39,646 nt of DNA from an uncultured Methylococcaceae bacterium. GTDB taxonomy: Bacteria > Pseudomonadota > Gammaproteobacteria > Methylococcales > Methylomonadaceae. The first letter of the stretch is position 1; the number at the start of each line of letters is the position of its first letter. Where the stretch lies: positions 1 to 39,646 of the forward strand of contig CAJAQT010000195.1 in assembly GCA_903944165.1 (NCBI GenBank), written 5' to 3'. Shown here piece after piece: positions 6,820 to 15,479 of the stretch. The notes beneath the pieces were generated by a model. The model saw only the letters and a program-made list of their open reading frames with translations. It searched no databases and was not told the DNA's origin. A program made the position numbers and the translations under genes.

Positions 6820-8391
6820 ATGACCAAACTCATTACCCAACTCTGCACCAGTGGACAACAACTACTTTTATGTGGGGGACTTAAAGGCTTAGAAAAAGAA
6901 AGTTTACGCATCACCAAACATGGCGAAATTGCTCAAACAACTCACCCGCTCGCCTTAGGTTCGGCCTTAACTCATCCTACCATCACTACTGATTATTCTG
7001 AGGCTCTTATTGAGCTAATTACCCCACCGTATCCACATATCCACGACACACTCGCTGATTTGCACCACCATCATCAGTTTGTTTATCAGCATCTTGACGC
7101 TGAGCTATTACTCGCGGTCAGCATGCCCTGTGGTATCGAAGGCGATGAAAGCGTTCGCATTGCAGACTATGGTAATTCTAATATTGGCCGTATGAAACAT
7201 GTGTATCGCCATGGTTTATGGCATCGCTATGGTCGAACAATGCAAGCCATTGCAGGCATTCATTTTAATTATTCTGTGCCTGACGCTTTATGGCCAGTGT
7301 TACATCAACTGACTAAGTGTACTGACAGTTTAGATGACTTTATTTCAAGCCGTTATTTTGCCTTAATCCGTAATTTTCAGCGTATTGGTTGGATAGTTTT
7401 ATATTTGTTTGGTGCGTCACCCGCACTGTGTAAGCAATTCTTTAATAGCCGTCCTGAACTCATTGACCAATTTGAACGTTTTGATGAACATACCTTGTAT
7501 CATCCCTATGCAACCTCTTTGCGCATGAGTGATATTGGCTACAAAAGTCAAAATCAAGCTAAATTAAATATCAATTACAACAGCTTAGGCGCGTATGTTG
7601 ACAGCTTAACTGAGGCTATCTCAACACCTTATGCAGAGTATGAAAAAATTGGTATTGTGGTGGATGGCACTTATAAACAATTAAACAGTCATCTATTGCA
7701 AATTGAAAACGAGTTTTACAGTACGATTAGGCCTAAGCAAATTACCCATTCATGCGAAAAACCCACCGTCGCCTTAAAGCGTCGTGGGGTGCGTTATGTA
7801 GAAATGCGTTCGCTAGATTTAGATCCTTTTTTACCTTTAGGCATTGATGAAACTAAAGCCTGTTTTATTGAAGCCTTATTACTAACCTGCTTATTAACAG
7901 ATAGCCCCTTGTTTACTGAACATGATGAACGTATCAATAACACCAACCAATTACTGGTTGCTAATGAAGGTAGAAAACCTGGCGTGTTATTGCAGAAAAA
8001 TAATCACAGTATTTCATTAACCGATTGGGCACAGGAAATCATCGCCAGTATGACGCCGATTTGTCAAATCTTGGATACTCAGGAAGCCCAGCAACCGTAT
8101 CAACACGCTTTACAGATCGCCCAGCAATGTGTGACCCATCCTGAACTAACGCCGTCCGCGCGTTTAATAAAAGAAATGCAAATGGAAGCAATGTGTTTTG
8201 GCTCGTTTGCATTAAAACATTCCTTAGCTAATGCAGACTATTTTAGCTCGCGCCCCTTAGATGCCGCAAAAAACCAGTATTATCACGATTTAGCACAGCA
8301 ATCACACCAACAACAATCGGCACTTGAAGCGCAGTCAGAACCACCCTTTGATCAATTTTTAACTGCCTATTTTTCGCAAACTTGCTCGTAA
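6820..8391 (+). CDS. gshA: Glutamate-cysteine ligase (proteobacterial type)
   Basis: This enzyme makes gamma-glutamylcysteine, the first and limiting step of glutathione synthesis, in the cytoplasm. Its 523 residues match E. coli GshA (518). The N-terminal signature GLEKESLRI (about residues 24-32) is intact, as are TDYSEALIELITPP, MPCGIEGDESVRIADYG, IAGIHFNYSVP and RGVRYVEMRSLDLDPF. The start ATG at 6820 fits the family N-terminus; a run resembling a ribosome-binding site is not obvious. It is the first gene of a tight run with cysH (4 bp gap), gdx, dsrH and dsrC, all of which handle thiols or sulfur except the SMR exporter. Confidence 0.97.
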   Translation: MTKLITQLCTSGQQLLLCGGLKGLEKESLRITKHGEIAQTTHPLALGSALTHPTITTDYSEALIELITPPYPHIHDTLADLHHHHQFVYQHLDAELLLAVSMPCGIEGDESVRIADYGNSNIGRMKHVYRHGLWHRYGRTMQAIAGIHFNYSVPDALWPVLHQLTKCTDSLDDFISSRYFALIRNFQRIGWIVLYLFGASPALCKQFFNSRPELIDQFERFDEHTLYHPYATSLRMSDIGYKSQNQAKLNINYNSLGAYVDSLTEAISTPYAEYEKIGIVVDGTYKQLNSHLLQIENEFYSTIRPKQITHSCEKPTVALKRRGVRYVEMRSLDLDPFLPLGIDETKACFIEALLLTCLLTDSPLFTEHDERINNTNQLLVANEGRKPGVLLQKNNHSISLTDWAQEIIASMTPICQILDTQEAQQPYQHALQIAQQCVTHPELTPSARLIKEMQMEAMCFGSFALKHSLANADYFSSRPLDAAKNQYYHDLAQQSHQQQSALEAQSEPPFDQFLTAYFSQTCS

Positions 8392-8395
8392 AATA

Positions 8396-9136
8396 ATGAA
8401 TTCAATAGACATTACCGCCTTACAACAAGAATTAAAAGATAAAAAGCCACGGGCTATTTTAAGTAAAGCCTTAAGCTTGGTTGACTCAATTGCCCTATCC
8501 TTCAGTGGTGCAGAAGATGTAATACTCATTGATTTAGCACTCACCATAAAAAAAGACCTTGCAGTGTTTTGCTTAGATACCGGACGTTTACATCCAGAAA
8601 CCTATCGTTTTATTGACAATGTAGCTAAGCATTATGGCATCACTATCGAAATACTTACGCCAGACCGTACCTATTTAGACCCCTTTGTAAAAGCAAAAGG
8701 TTTGTTTAGTTTTTATCAAGATGGCCATCATGAATGCTGTGGTTTACGCAAAGTTGAGCCGTTAAAAACTAAATTAGCCCAGCTTGAAGCGTGGATTACT
8801 GGACAGCGCAAAGATCAAAGTATCGATACACGTCAGCATCTCCCAGAAGTGCAATGGGATACTACCTTTGGCAGCGAAACCAAACCCTTAATCAAATTTA
8901 ATCCTTTAGTAAACTGGAATTCAGCACAAGTTTGGGATTATATTCACGCCTATCAGGTTCCTTTTAATCCCTTGCATCAACAAGGTTTTGTCAGCATTGG
9001 CTGTGAACCCTGTACACGCGCTATTTTACCAAATGAACATGAGCGAGCAGGACGCTGGTGGTGGGAAGCTGAAACCAAAAAAGAATGTGGCTTACATGCT
9101 GGAAATATCAATCCTCTCCCACACTCACAGGCTTAA
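8396..9136 (+). CDS. cysH: Assimilatory APS reductase (4Fe-4S CysH type)
   Basis: The enzyme reduces activated sulfate to sulfite using thioredoxin or glutathione. The 246-residue protein has the PAPS reductase fold: a P-loop-like SFSGAEDV at about 35, LDTGRLHPETY at 60, and the catalytic cysteine Cys231 in KKECGLH. It also has both cysteine pairs that bind a 4Fe-4S cluster: Cys114-Cys115 (HECCGLRKVEPL) and Cys203/Cys206 (GCEPCTRAI). That cluster marks the APS-using enzymes (EC 1.8.4.10) and separates them from the E. coli PAPS-specific enzyme, which lacks it. Translation is probably coupled to gshA, four bases upstream. Confidence 0.93.
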   Translation: MNSIDITALQQELKDKKPRAILSKALSLVDSIALSFSGAEDVILIDLALTIKKDLAVFCLDTGRLHPETYRFIDNVAKHYGITIEILTPDRTYLDPFVKAKGLFSFYQDGHHECCGLRKVEPLKTKLAQLEAWITGQRKDQSIDTRQHLPEVQWDTTFGSETKPLIKFNPLVNWNSAQVWDYIHAYQVPFNPLHQQGFVSIGCEPCTRAILPNEHERAGRWWWEAETKKECGLHAGNINPLPHSQA

Positions 9137-9139
9137 GCA

Positions 9140-9460
9140 ATGGCATGGTTATTATTATTTGCTGCAGGTATCGTAGAAATTGGTTTTGCGTTAAGTCTTA
9201 AATTTAACGAAGGCTTTACTAAATTAATCCCTAGTTTAGCAACAGTGGTGCTTGGTGGAGGGAGTTTTTATTTGTTAGTGCTGGCAATTAAACACTTACC
9301 TTTAGGCACCGCTTATGCAGTATGGACAGGCATGGGCGCGGTGGGTGTTGCCCTTGCTGGTATTTTTTTATTTAAAGAATCAGCAGATTATTATCGTTTA
9401 CTATCCATTGCCTTGGTTATTTTAGGCATTATTGGCTTAAAGCTTACGGACACAAATTAA
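9140..9460 (+). CDS. sugE: SMR-family exporter, SugE/Gdx type
   Basis: This 106-residue protein has four hydrophobic helices, as in the small multidrug resistance family. The essential membrane glutamate is Glu13 in AAGIVEIGFALSLK. The segment YAVWTGMGAVG and the ending ILGIIGLKLT match the SugE/Gdx group, whose characterised members export guanidinium; EmrE-like polyaromatic cation export is the alternative. The start lies three bases after the cysH stop and there is no room for a guanidine riboswitch between them. It overlaps the next start by one base. A guanidinium role is inference from family. Confidence 0.85.
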   Translation: MAWLLLFAAGIVEIGFALSLKFNEGFTKLIPSLATVVLGGGSFYLLVLAIKHLPLGTAYAVWTGMGAVGVALAGIFLFKESADYYRLLSIALVILGIIGLKLTDTN

Positions 9461-9750
9461 TGTTGCATTTGGTTTATCAATCGCCCTTACAGGTGCAATT
9501 ATTAGCACGTATCAGTGCCGAAGATGATGTGATTTTTTTGAGCACAGCATGCTTTGATCTTTTGCAAAACAGTGTTTTTAGTCAACAGTTAAGCGCTTAC
9601 GCAAGCCCCATTAATTGTTATGCCTTAGTCGATGATCTTGCCGAAAGAGGTTTAATGAGTGCCGCCTTACACCCTGCCATTACTTTAATTAGTTACGCAG
9701 AATGGGTTGAGCTTAGCGTAAAAAACGCCACTATTTTGTCATGGAATTAG
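9460..9750 (+). CDS. tusB: DsrH/TusB family sulfur-relay protein
   Basis: This 96-residue protein starts MLHLVYQSPLQ, the usual opening of the DsrH/TusB family, and has the expected small alpha/beta size. TusB and DsrH form a heterohexamer with TusC/D or DsrE/F that passes persulfide sulfur to TusE/DsrC. The start codon overlaps the stop of the SMR gene, and its own end overlaps the start of the DsrC-like gene by 10 bp, so the three are translated together. The DsrE/TusD and DsrF/TusC partners are not adjacent. One cysteine is at residue 27 and one at 48. Confidence 0.8.
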   Translation: MLHLVYQSPLQVQLLARISAEDDVIFLSTACFDLLQNSVFSQQLSAYASPINCYALVDDLAERGLMSAALHPAITLISYAEWVELSVKNATILSWN

Positions 9751-10073
9751 TGCTACAGCAGCACCCACTGACGTTGACAGAGCATGGTTTTTTAATCAAC
9801 CATGCAGACTGGAATGAAACGATTGCACAGACCTTAGCTGAGCAAGCGAAGATTGAATTACAGGCCGCGCATTGGGAATTGATTTGGTTTATTAGAAAGT
9901 ATTATTTTACTTACCAACATTTACCCAATACCCGTGTCTTTACAAAAGCCGTTGCTAAACAGTTGGGCGAAGAAAAAGGCAATAGCATTTATTTGCAACG
10001 CTTATTTCCTAGTAGTCCATTAAAATTAATCTGTAAAATTGCAGGCTTACCCAAGCCACCTAATTGTTTGTAG
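9741..10073 (+). CDS. dsrC: DsrC/TusE family sulfur carrier with two C-terminal cysteines
   Basis: This 110-residue protein has the DsrC/TusE fold: TEHGFLINHADWNETIA, then HWELIWFIRKYYFTY and the flexible C-terminal arm AGLPKPPNCL. The penultimate cysteine Cys109 is present, and so is Cys98, ten residues before it. In the family, TusE-type proteins used in tRNA 2-thiolation keep only the penultimate cysteine, while DsrC proteins that partner dissimilatory sulfite reductase keep both. This one therefore looks DsrC-like by that criterion, though no dsrAB is seen. It ends the gshA-cysH operon. Confidence 0.88.
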   Translation: MELVLQQHPLTLTEHGFLINHADWNETIAQTLAEQAKIELQAAHWELIWFIRKYYFTYQHLPNTRVFTKAVAKQLGEEKGNSIYLQRLFPSSPLKLICKIAGLPKPPNCL

Positions 10074-10213
10074 ACACCTAGCACAGCGGCCATTAATTTT
10101 ATAAAAGTTAATGCAACTAAGGCGTAAACCAGCCCTACACTTCTCTCAACAAAGAAGGGATGGCATGATTACAACCACGCCCACACCTCTACATTGCGCT
10201 TAACGTAATGGCA

Positions 10214-10243
10214 TTGACATTATGTTTTATTAAAAACTATCAC
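10214..10243 (+). promoter_or_regulatory. Possible sbcC promoter
   Basis: TTGACA lies at 10214-10219 and a weak -10 TATCAC at 10238-10243, an 18 bp spacer. Transcription would then start close to the sbcC ATG at 10250, giving a leaderless or very short-leader message. Only sequence match supports this, and the -10 is poor. Confidence 0.25.
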
Positions 10244-10249
10244 TATCTT

Positions 10250-13200
10250 ATGAAAATACTTAATTTACACTTTAAAAACATTAAGTCATTCGCTGGCGAA
10301 CATCAGATTAATTTTGAACAAGCGCCGTTTATAAAAACAGGTGTTTTTGCTATCACGGGTGCAAATGGCGCGGGTAAATCAAGTATTTTAGATGCGATTA
10401 CTTTAGGCTTATATGGTGAAACTTTTCGCTTTGAAAATCCTGCCCACTTCGTCATTACCCAACAAACTACCGAGGCGTTTTCGTTTGTTGACTTTGCTTT
10501 AGATAATGAACGCTATCAAGCCCAATGGCTTGTGCATACGCTTGATGCTCAAGACCCTAATGCCGAACTAAACGTCACCATGCGTCTACTACGTCAATCA
10601 GATGGTGTTGAACTAGCCAACTCTGCTCCTGACGTGTGCGCTCAGATTACCGCCTTAACCGGTATGAATTTCAGAAATTTCAGCCGTTCTATGTTGCTTG
10701 CACAAGGCGATTTTTCAGCCTTTTTAAATGCCTTAGATAATGAGCGCATGGACATTTTGGAGCACATTGTTGGTAATGATATTTATCAAGAATATACCAA
10801 AGAGCTTACGGATAAAGTCACCAAAGCCAAGCTGGACATGGCACATATTGAGGAAGAATTAGCGTGTTATCAGCCGATGGATGCCAACACACTACATGCT
10901 TTGCAAGAAGATTTAGCTGATTATCAGGAACAGTATAGCGAGTTACAACAACAACGTAATCAGCGTAAACAGCAAAAAACGGCACTGGATACACGGGCAA
11001 ATGTAGAGCAAAAATTAAGCGTTCAGCAGCGTGCCCTAGAAAATCTTACTGTAAAAATTAACACCCTTGAAGACAGCTTAAGCGCATTACGCGCATTAGA
11101 AGCCGCGCAATTGTTTACAGAAGTGTTGACCGAGCGTGATGACACCAAGCGTTTAATTAAGCAAAGCCAACAAGGTGTTGCGCAATTAGACAATGAGTGC
11201 ACACGCTTACAGCAACAATGGGGTGATGTTATTGCTTTACCCGCTACGGCGGCTCATGAGCTAGATAGCGTTACCCAAAAACAACAACGCGCCACACTAC
11301 ACGACAGCTTAGTTAATTACCAAGTAGACCGACAAGCTGAAGAAGTCGTACGGCAAGCGCTATCAATTCAGTACACTGAAAAACTAACGGCTATTGCTGA
11401 ACAAGAAACGTGGTTACTTGAGCATCAATCAGAAAATGCGTTATTGGCACACTTCCCAGAAACGGCTCAATTAAAAAAATTACGTGCCGAACTCAATGAT
11501 CGGCATGCGCAACATACAGCCTGCGCTAAAGACCTTAAACACACTCAAGCGGCACTTGCCTCGACCACCGTCACACTAGAAAAAGCCAACACGAAAACGC
11601 AGCAATTACACGCCTCGCTGAATGCGCAAGAGCTTAGCTTACACGCTTTAACAAAGGATATTTCCGCCGAGGCACTAGACAGTTTAAAAGCCGAACAAAT
11701 AGAACGGATCGCTAGTTTTCAGCAATGGTATGACTTAGCGAAGTCATATAAAAAAGTTACCAAATCAAACGTTTCTTGGTGGTCATTCTTAACCAACACC
11801 GATGCCGAACACGACGACGTAGAAGCATTAAGCAATGAATTAAAGGCCTTAACACTAAGCCTACACCAAGAAGAAAATATCAAATTGGTCTTAGATGAAG
11901 TCGTCACACGTGAGTCGCTCTTAAAACGACTAGCACCAGAACGTCAGCATTTAGATGCGGGCAAACCTTGTCATCTTTGTGGTGCTACAGATCATCCTTT
12001 TATCACGCAGGCTCCTGCCTTGACTAATTCTAGTCAAGCCTTACATGATCAAAAAATCAAAATTAAAACCTTAGAAGAGACGGCTTCAAGCCTACAACAC
12101 CGCATTACTCAGGCGCAAAATTGGGCAGAAAAAAATACCACCACATCATTACAATTAGCGCAGATTAAAGCTCGCTGGCTGAGCTTAAGTAATCGTTTAA
12201 ATATAACGACCACAGCATTAAGCATTAATCATTTACCCCAAATACGTGAGTTGCTTAACGCCCAACATAACGAACTCAAAGCCATTGAAAAACTGCAAAG
12301 CCAATATAAAAACAACACCGCTCGCCACGTAAAATTAACTGAAGCGCTCGCTCACCAACAGACACTAAACAATAATGCAACGACCCAACTCAACCAATTG
12401 CAACACACACTAGCACAGCATCAACAGCGTTATCTTGAGCTAGACAGCCAGTTACAGGCACTGCAAACAGAAGAGCAGCAATTAAGCGAAACGGTTCTAA
12501 AGCAATTAACAATATTGGGCGAAACAATGCCCAGTAAGGGTAAAGAAGAGGTATTTTTTGAACGCCTAAATGAACGACGTCACACTTTTCAGGAAGTCGA
12601 AATAAAGAAAAAAAGTCTCACTGAAGACTTGCCTATAATCACTGCCAAAATACACAAAAGTGAGCAGGAAATTAATCGCTATGACCAGCTAATTTCTGAG
12701 ACCAATCAACAAATTGAAGCTCAAGAGCGCGTGCTTTTACAACTAGCTTACCAAGAATTAGTCGCGCAACGAACAGCGCAACACGCCCACCTTAACCAAC
12801 TTGAAGCCAGCTTAACCACAATTAATCAAAGCCTACAAGAAAGATTAGATGCAAGTCCATTTGCTACGTTGACGGAACTTGAGAATGCTCGGCAACGCTT
12901 AGCAAACCAAGAAAAAATACAGGCAGATAAGGCCGCGCTACAACAAGAATACAGTGTCATGGCTGAAAAATATGCCCGTCAACAAACAGAACTGGCCACA
13001 CAATTTGCTGAATTACCTGACACCTTATCCCGTGAAGAGCTTGATGAGGCGTTAAAACAACTCAATGAAAAAATGCTTATTGTAGAAATGGAACGCCAAC
13101 GCTTAGAAAAATCAGTCAAACAAGAAGCGCAAGCATTGCACACTTATCAAGCCATTGCTCAGCAACACGCCAAACAACAAGCACTGTTAGCACCCTTATT

Positions 13201-13693
13201 AGATGACGTTGAAGACCTTAGCAGCAGCGCAGGAATTAACGTAAGACGCCGCGTACAGCATCAGCTTGCGCAACAATTATTAGGCAAAGCCAATCAAATA
13301 TTAGAAAAAATAAGTGGCCGCTATTATTTACATCAAGCCGACAGTGAGCAAGGTTTAGCCCTTGAAATTGAAGACACTAAACAAGCACATAGTCGCCGTT
13401 TACCCAAAACGTTGTCAGGCGGTGAAAGCTTTATCGTGAGTTTGGCCTTAGCTCTAGGTTTAGCCGAATTAGCCAATAATGGACATTCTGTAGATTCCTT
13501 GTTTATTGATGAAGGCTTTGGCAATTTAGATGCTGAATCCTTATATATTGTGATTTCTGCATTAGAACGCTTACCTGCGCAAGGCAAAACCGTTGGCGTT
13601 ATTTCGCACGTTGAGGCTGTTCAAAAACGCATTAAGGCACAAATAAAAGTCATTAAAAAACCCAATGGCTACGGCGAATTAAAACGCGTGTAA
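10250..13693 (+). CDS. sbcC: SbcC-type exonuclease ATPase subunit (Rad50-like)
   Basis: SbcC is the SMC-like ATPase that, with the nuclease SbcD, opens hairpins and processes DNA ends. This protein is 1147 residues, somewhat longer than E. coli SbcC (1048). The Walker A motif GANGAGKSS is at about 37-45, followed by long Gln/Glu-rich coiled coils. The zinc-hook CHLC is at Cys574/Cys577. The second half of the coil ends in the signature LSGGESF (about 1055) and Walker B SLFIDEGFG (about 1084). I chose the ATG at 10250 (MKILNLHFKN), the usual family N-terminus. The usual upstream sbcD is absent; a DsrC-like gene precedes it. Confidence 0.93.
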   Translation: MKILNLHFKNIKSFAGEHQINFEQAPFIKTGVFAITGANGAGKSSILDAITLGLYGETFRFENPAHFVITQQTTEAFSFVDFALDNERYQAQWLVHTLDAQDPNAELNVTMRLLRQSDGVELANSAPDVCAQITALTGMNFRNFSRSMLLAQGDFSAFLNALDNERMDILEHIVGNDIYQEYTKELTDKVTKAKLDMAHIEEELACYQPMDANTLHALQEDLADYQEQYSELQQQRNQRKQQKTALDTRANVEQKLSVQQRALENLTVKINTLEDSLSALRALEAAQLFTEVLTERDDTKRLIKQSQQGVAQLDNECTRLQQQWGDVIALPATAAHELDSVTQKQQRATLHDSLVNYQVDRQAEEVVRQALSIQYTEKLTAIAEQETWLLEHQSENALLAHFPETAQLKKLRAELNDRHAQHTACAKDLKHTQAALASTTVTLEKANTKTQQLHASLNAQELSLHALTKDISAEALDSLKAEQIERIASFQQWYDLAKSYKKVTKSNVSWWSFLTNTDAEHDDVEALSNELKALTLSLHQEENIKLVLDEVVTRESLLKRLAPERQHLDAGKPCHLCGATDHPFITQAPALTNSSQALHDQKIKIKTLEETASSLQHRITQAQNWAEKNTTTSLQLAQIKARWLSLSNRLNITTTALSINHLPQIRELLNAQHNELKAIEKLQSQYKNNTARHVKLTEALAHQQTLNNNATTQLNQLQHTLAQHQQRYLELDSQLQALQTEEQQLSETVLKQLTILGETMPSKGKEEVFFERLNERRHTFQEVEIKKKSLTEDLPIITAKIHKSEQEINRYDQLISETNQQIEAQERVLLQLAYQELVAQRTAQHAHLNQLEASLTTINQSLQERLDASPFATLTELENARQRLANQEKIQADKAALQQEYSVMAEKYARQQTELATQFAELPDTLSREELDEALKQLNEKMLIVEMERQRLEKSVKQEAQALHTYQAIAQQHAKQQALLAPLLDDVEDLSSSAGINVRRRVQHQLAQQLLGKANQILEKISGRYYLHQADSEQGLALEIEDTKQAHSRRLPKTLSGGESFIVSLALALGLAELANNGHSVDSLFIDEGFGNLDAESLYIVISALERLPAQGKTVGVISHVEAVQKRIKAQIKVIKKPNGYGELKRV

Positions 13694-13775
13694 AGCCTTA
13701 ACAAAAAGCGTTACTTCAGCTTTTCAACAGGTGCTAGCCTTGGCTGCCAGCACCCTTTACAGCATTGTTATCGTT

Positions 13776-14660
13776 ATGACACAGCAGGCACTCATAGAAC
13801 AATTTATTGATACAATTTGGCTGGAGCAAGGCTTAGCAAAAAATACTTTAATGGCGTATCGAAGTGATCTTACGCAGTTTTCTCAGTGGTTAGCTGAGGC
13901 AAATATGCTTGCAGTAGACTCAGGACAGCTTAGTCAATTTATGGCTTATCTGTATAAACAAGGCGCAAGTAATCGCACTGCCGCACGTGCCTTATCAAGT
14001 TTACGACGCTTTTATGGCTATTTATTACGAGAAAACCTTGTCGCAGTTGACCCTACTGCGTGCATCGATGCTCCCTTTATTGGACGCAGTTTGCCGTCGA
14101 CCTTGTCTGAACAGGATGTTGAAAGCTTACTCAATGCTCCTGATGAAGCAACTGTATTGGGCTTACGCGATAAAGCCATGTTGGAAATGTTATATGCCAC
14201 AGGACTTAGGGTTTCTGAATTAATTGAGTTAAAGTTTGAAAATATCAACTTACGACAAGGCTTACTTAGCATCACGGGTAAAGGTAATAAAGATCGCATC
14301 GTACCGGTTGGCGAGGAAGCCATTGCGTGGCTGGAAAAATATCTAACTCAGGGACGCCATCAACTATTAGGTGCACGGCCATGTAAGCATTTATTTGTAA
14401 CCAATCGAGCCAGCGGCATGAGCAGACAAAGTTTCTGGTATCTTATTAAACGTTATGCCAAAAAAGCGCATATTGACAAAGAATTATCGCCGCATACACT
14501 ACGCCATGCTTTTGCTACCCATTTACTCAATCATGGTGCAGATTTACGCGTTGTACAATTATTGCTAGGACATTCTGACTTATCATCCACACAAATTTAT
14601 ACTCATGTTGCCAGCGCTAGATTAGCTGAGTTACATGCCAAATATCATCCACGAGGTTAA
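13776..14660 (+). CDS. xerD: Site-specific tyrosine recombinase XerD
   Basis: XerD works with XerC at dif to resolve chromosome dimers during division. The protein has 294 residues (298 in E. coli). The catalytic residues are all visible: Arg145 (ATGLRVSEL), Lys169 (GKGNKDR), His240 and Arg243 (SPHTLRHAFATHLL), His266 (LLGHSDLSSTQ) and the nucleophile Tyr275 (IYTHV). The start was set to the ATG at 13776 (MTQQALIEQF), where family similarity begins; an in-frame start at 13731 would add 15 residues without family support. XerC is the alternative, but SDLSSTQIYTHV and the full length favour XerD. The next gene begins seven bases after the stop codon. Confidence 0.92.
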   Translation: MTQQALIEQFIDTIWLEQGLAKNTLMAYRSDLTQFSQWLAEANMLAVDSGQLSQFMAYLYKQGASNRTAARALSSLRRFYGYLLRENLVAVDPTACIDAPFIGRSLPSTLSEQDVESLLNAPDEATVLGLRDKAMLEMLYATGLRVSELIELKFENINLRQGLLSITGKGNKDRIVPVGEEAIAWLEKYLTQGRHQLLGARPCKHLFVTNRASGMSRQSFWYLIKRYAKKAHIDKELSPHTLRHAFATHLLNHGADLRVVQLLLGHSDLSSTQIYTHVASARLAELHAKYHPRG

Positions 14661-14666
14661 CTAACT

Positions 14667-15440
14667 ATGTCATCACTTATTCATCCAACTGCGTGTATTT
14701 CTGAGGCGTGTCATCTGGGCGAAAACGTCAAAATTGGCCCTTTTGTCGTGATCGAAGCCAATGCACACATCGGTGATAACTGCATTATTGATGCCCATTC
14801 AGTCATTCATTCCCATGTAATTATGGGCGCTAATAATCACTTGCATCCACATGTAGTGTTGGGTGGACTCCCGCAAGATACGCGTTTTAAAGAAGAAACC
14901 CCGTCCTTATTACGCATTGGCGAGGGCAACGTGTTTCGAGAAGGCTTTACTGCGCATCGTGCCGCCACAGAAAACGCAGTCACACTGATTGGATCGCAAT
15001 GTTATTTTATGAATAATAGTCATGTAGCTCATGATTGCAGCATTGGTGATGCCACTATTTTTGCCAATAATGTTGCCATTGGTGGCTTTGTCGAAATTGG
15101 CGATCATGTGTTCATGGGCGGTGGCGCAGTTGTTCATCAATTTTGTCGCATTGGCGCTTTTGCCATGGTGCGCGGCAACTCTGGCTTATCAATGGATGCC
15201 TTACCTTATATGCTGATTGGTGGTTCACCGGGTCGGCATTACAAATTAAATACCGTGGGACTTAAACGCGCAGGCATTACAGGTGAAAAATACAAAGTAT
15301 TAACGCAAGCATTACGCTTGTTAAGGATAAAACAGAGCTTGGATATTTTGCCTCAGACGGATGAAATAAAATATTTGAACGTTTGGATGACAATGAAATC
15401 AAAACGTGGCATACATGGTTTCATTGACACCACCGTATAA
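14667..15440 (+). CDS. lpxA: LpxA-like acyl-ACP--UDP-GlcNAc O-acyltransferase
   Basis: This 257-residue protein is a left-handed beta-helix hexapeptide-repeat acyltransferase. Repeats such as LGENVKIGPFVVIEANAHIG run through the first 190 residues. The catalytic histidine corresponds to His122 in HVAHDCSIGD. A C-terminal helical part (LKRAGITGEKYKVL, about 203-230) matches the LpxA tail. The central stretch GGLPQDTRFKEET and VFREGFTAHRAAT differs from the usual LpxA pattern (DPQDxKF, REFVTINRGT), so this may be a paralogue that acylates a related UDP-sugar. It follows xerD by six bases and is not in the common lpxD-fabZ-lpxA-lpxB arrangement. Confidence 0.82.
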   Translation: MSSLIHPTACISEACHLGENVKIGPFVVIEANAHIGDNCIIDAHSVIHSHVIMGANNHLHPHVVLGGLPQDTRFKEETPSLLRIGEGNVFREGFTAHRAATENAVTLIGSQCYFMNNSHVAHDCSIGDATIFANNVAIGGFVEIGDHVFMGGGAVVHQFCRIGAFAMVRGNSGLSMDALPYMLIGGSPGRHYKLNTVGLKRAGITGEKYKVLTQALRLLRIKQSLDILPQTDEIKYLNVWMTMKSKRGIHGFIDTTV

Positions 15441-15479
15441 TACGCACACCTTCACAACAAAAAAATATAGAAGATAATC

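Noticed and set aside
9137-9139. Guanidine riboswitch before the SMR gene
   Set aside because: Only three bases separate it from cysH, and no guanidine-I, II or III element is seen upstream of the operon.
13333-13587. Antisense frame opposite the 3' end of sbcC
   Set aside because: Shadow of the strongly conserved ATPase domain of sbcC.
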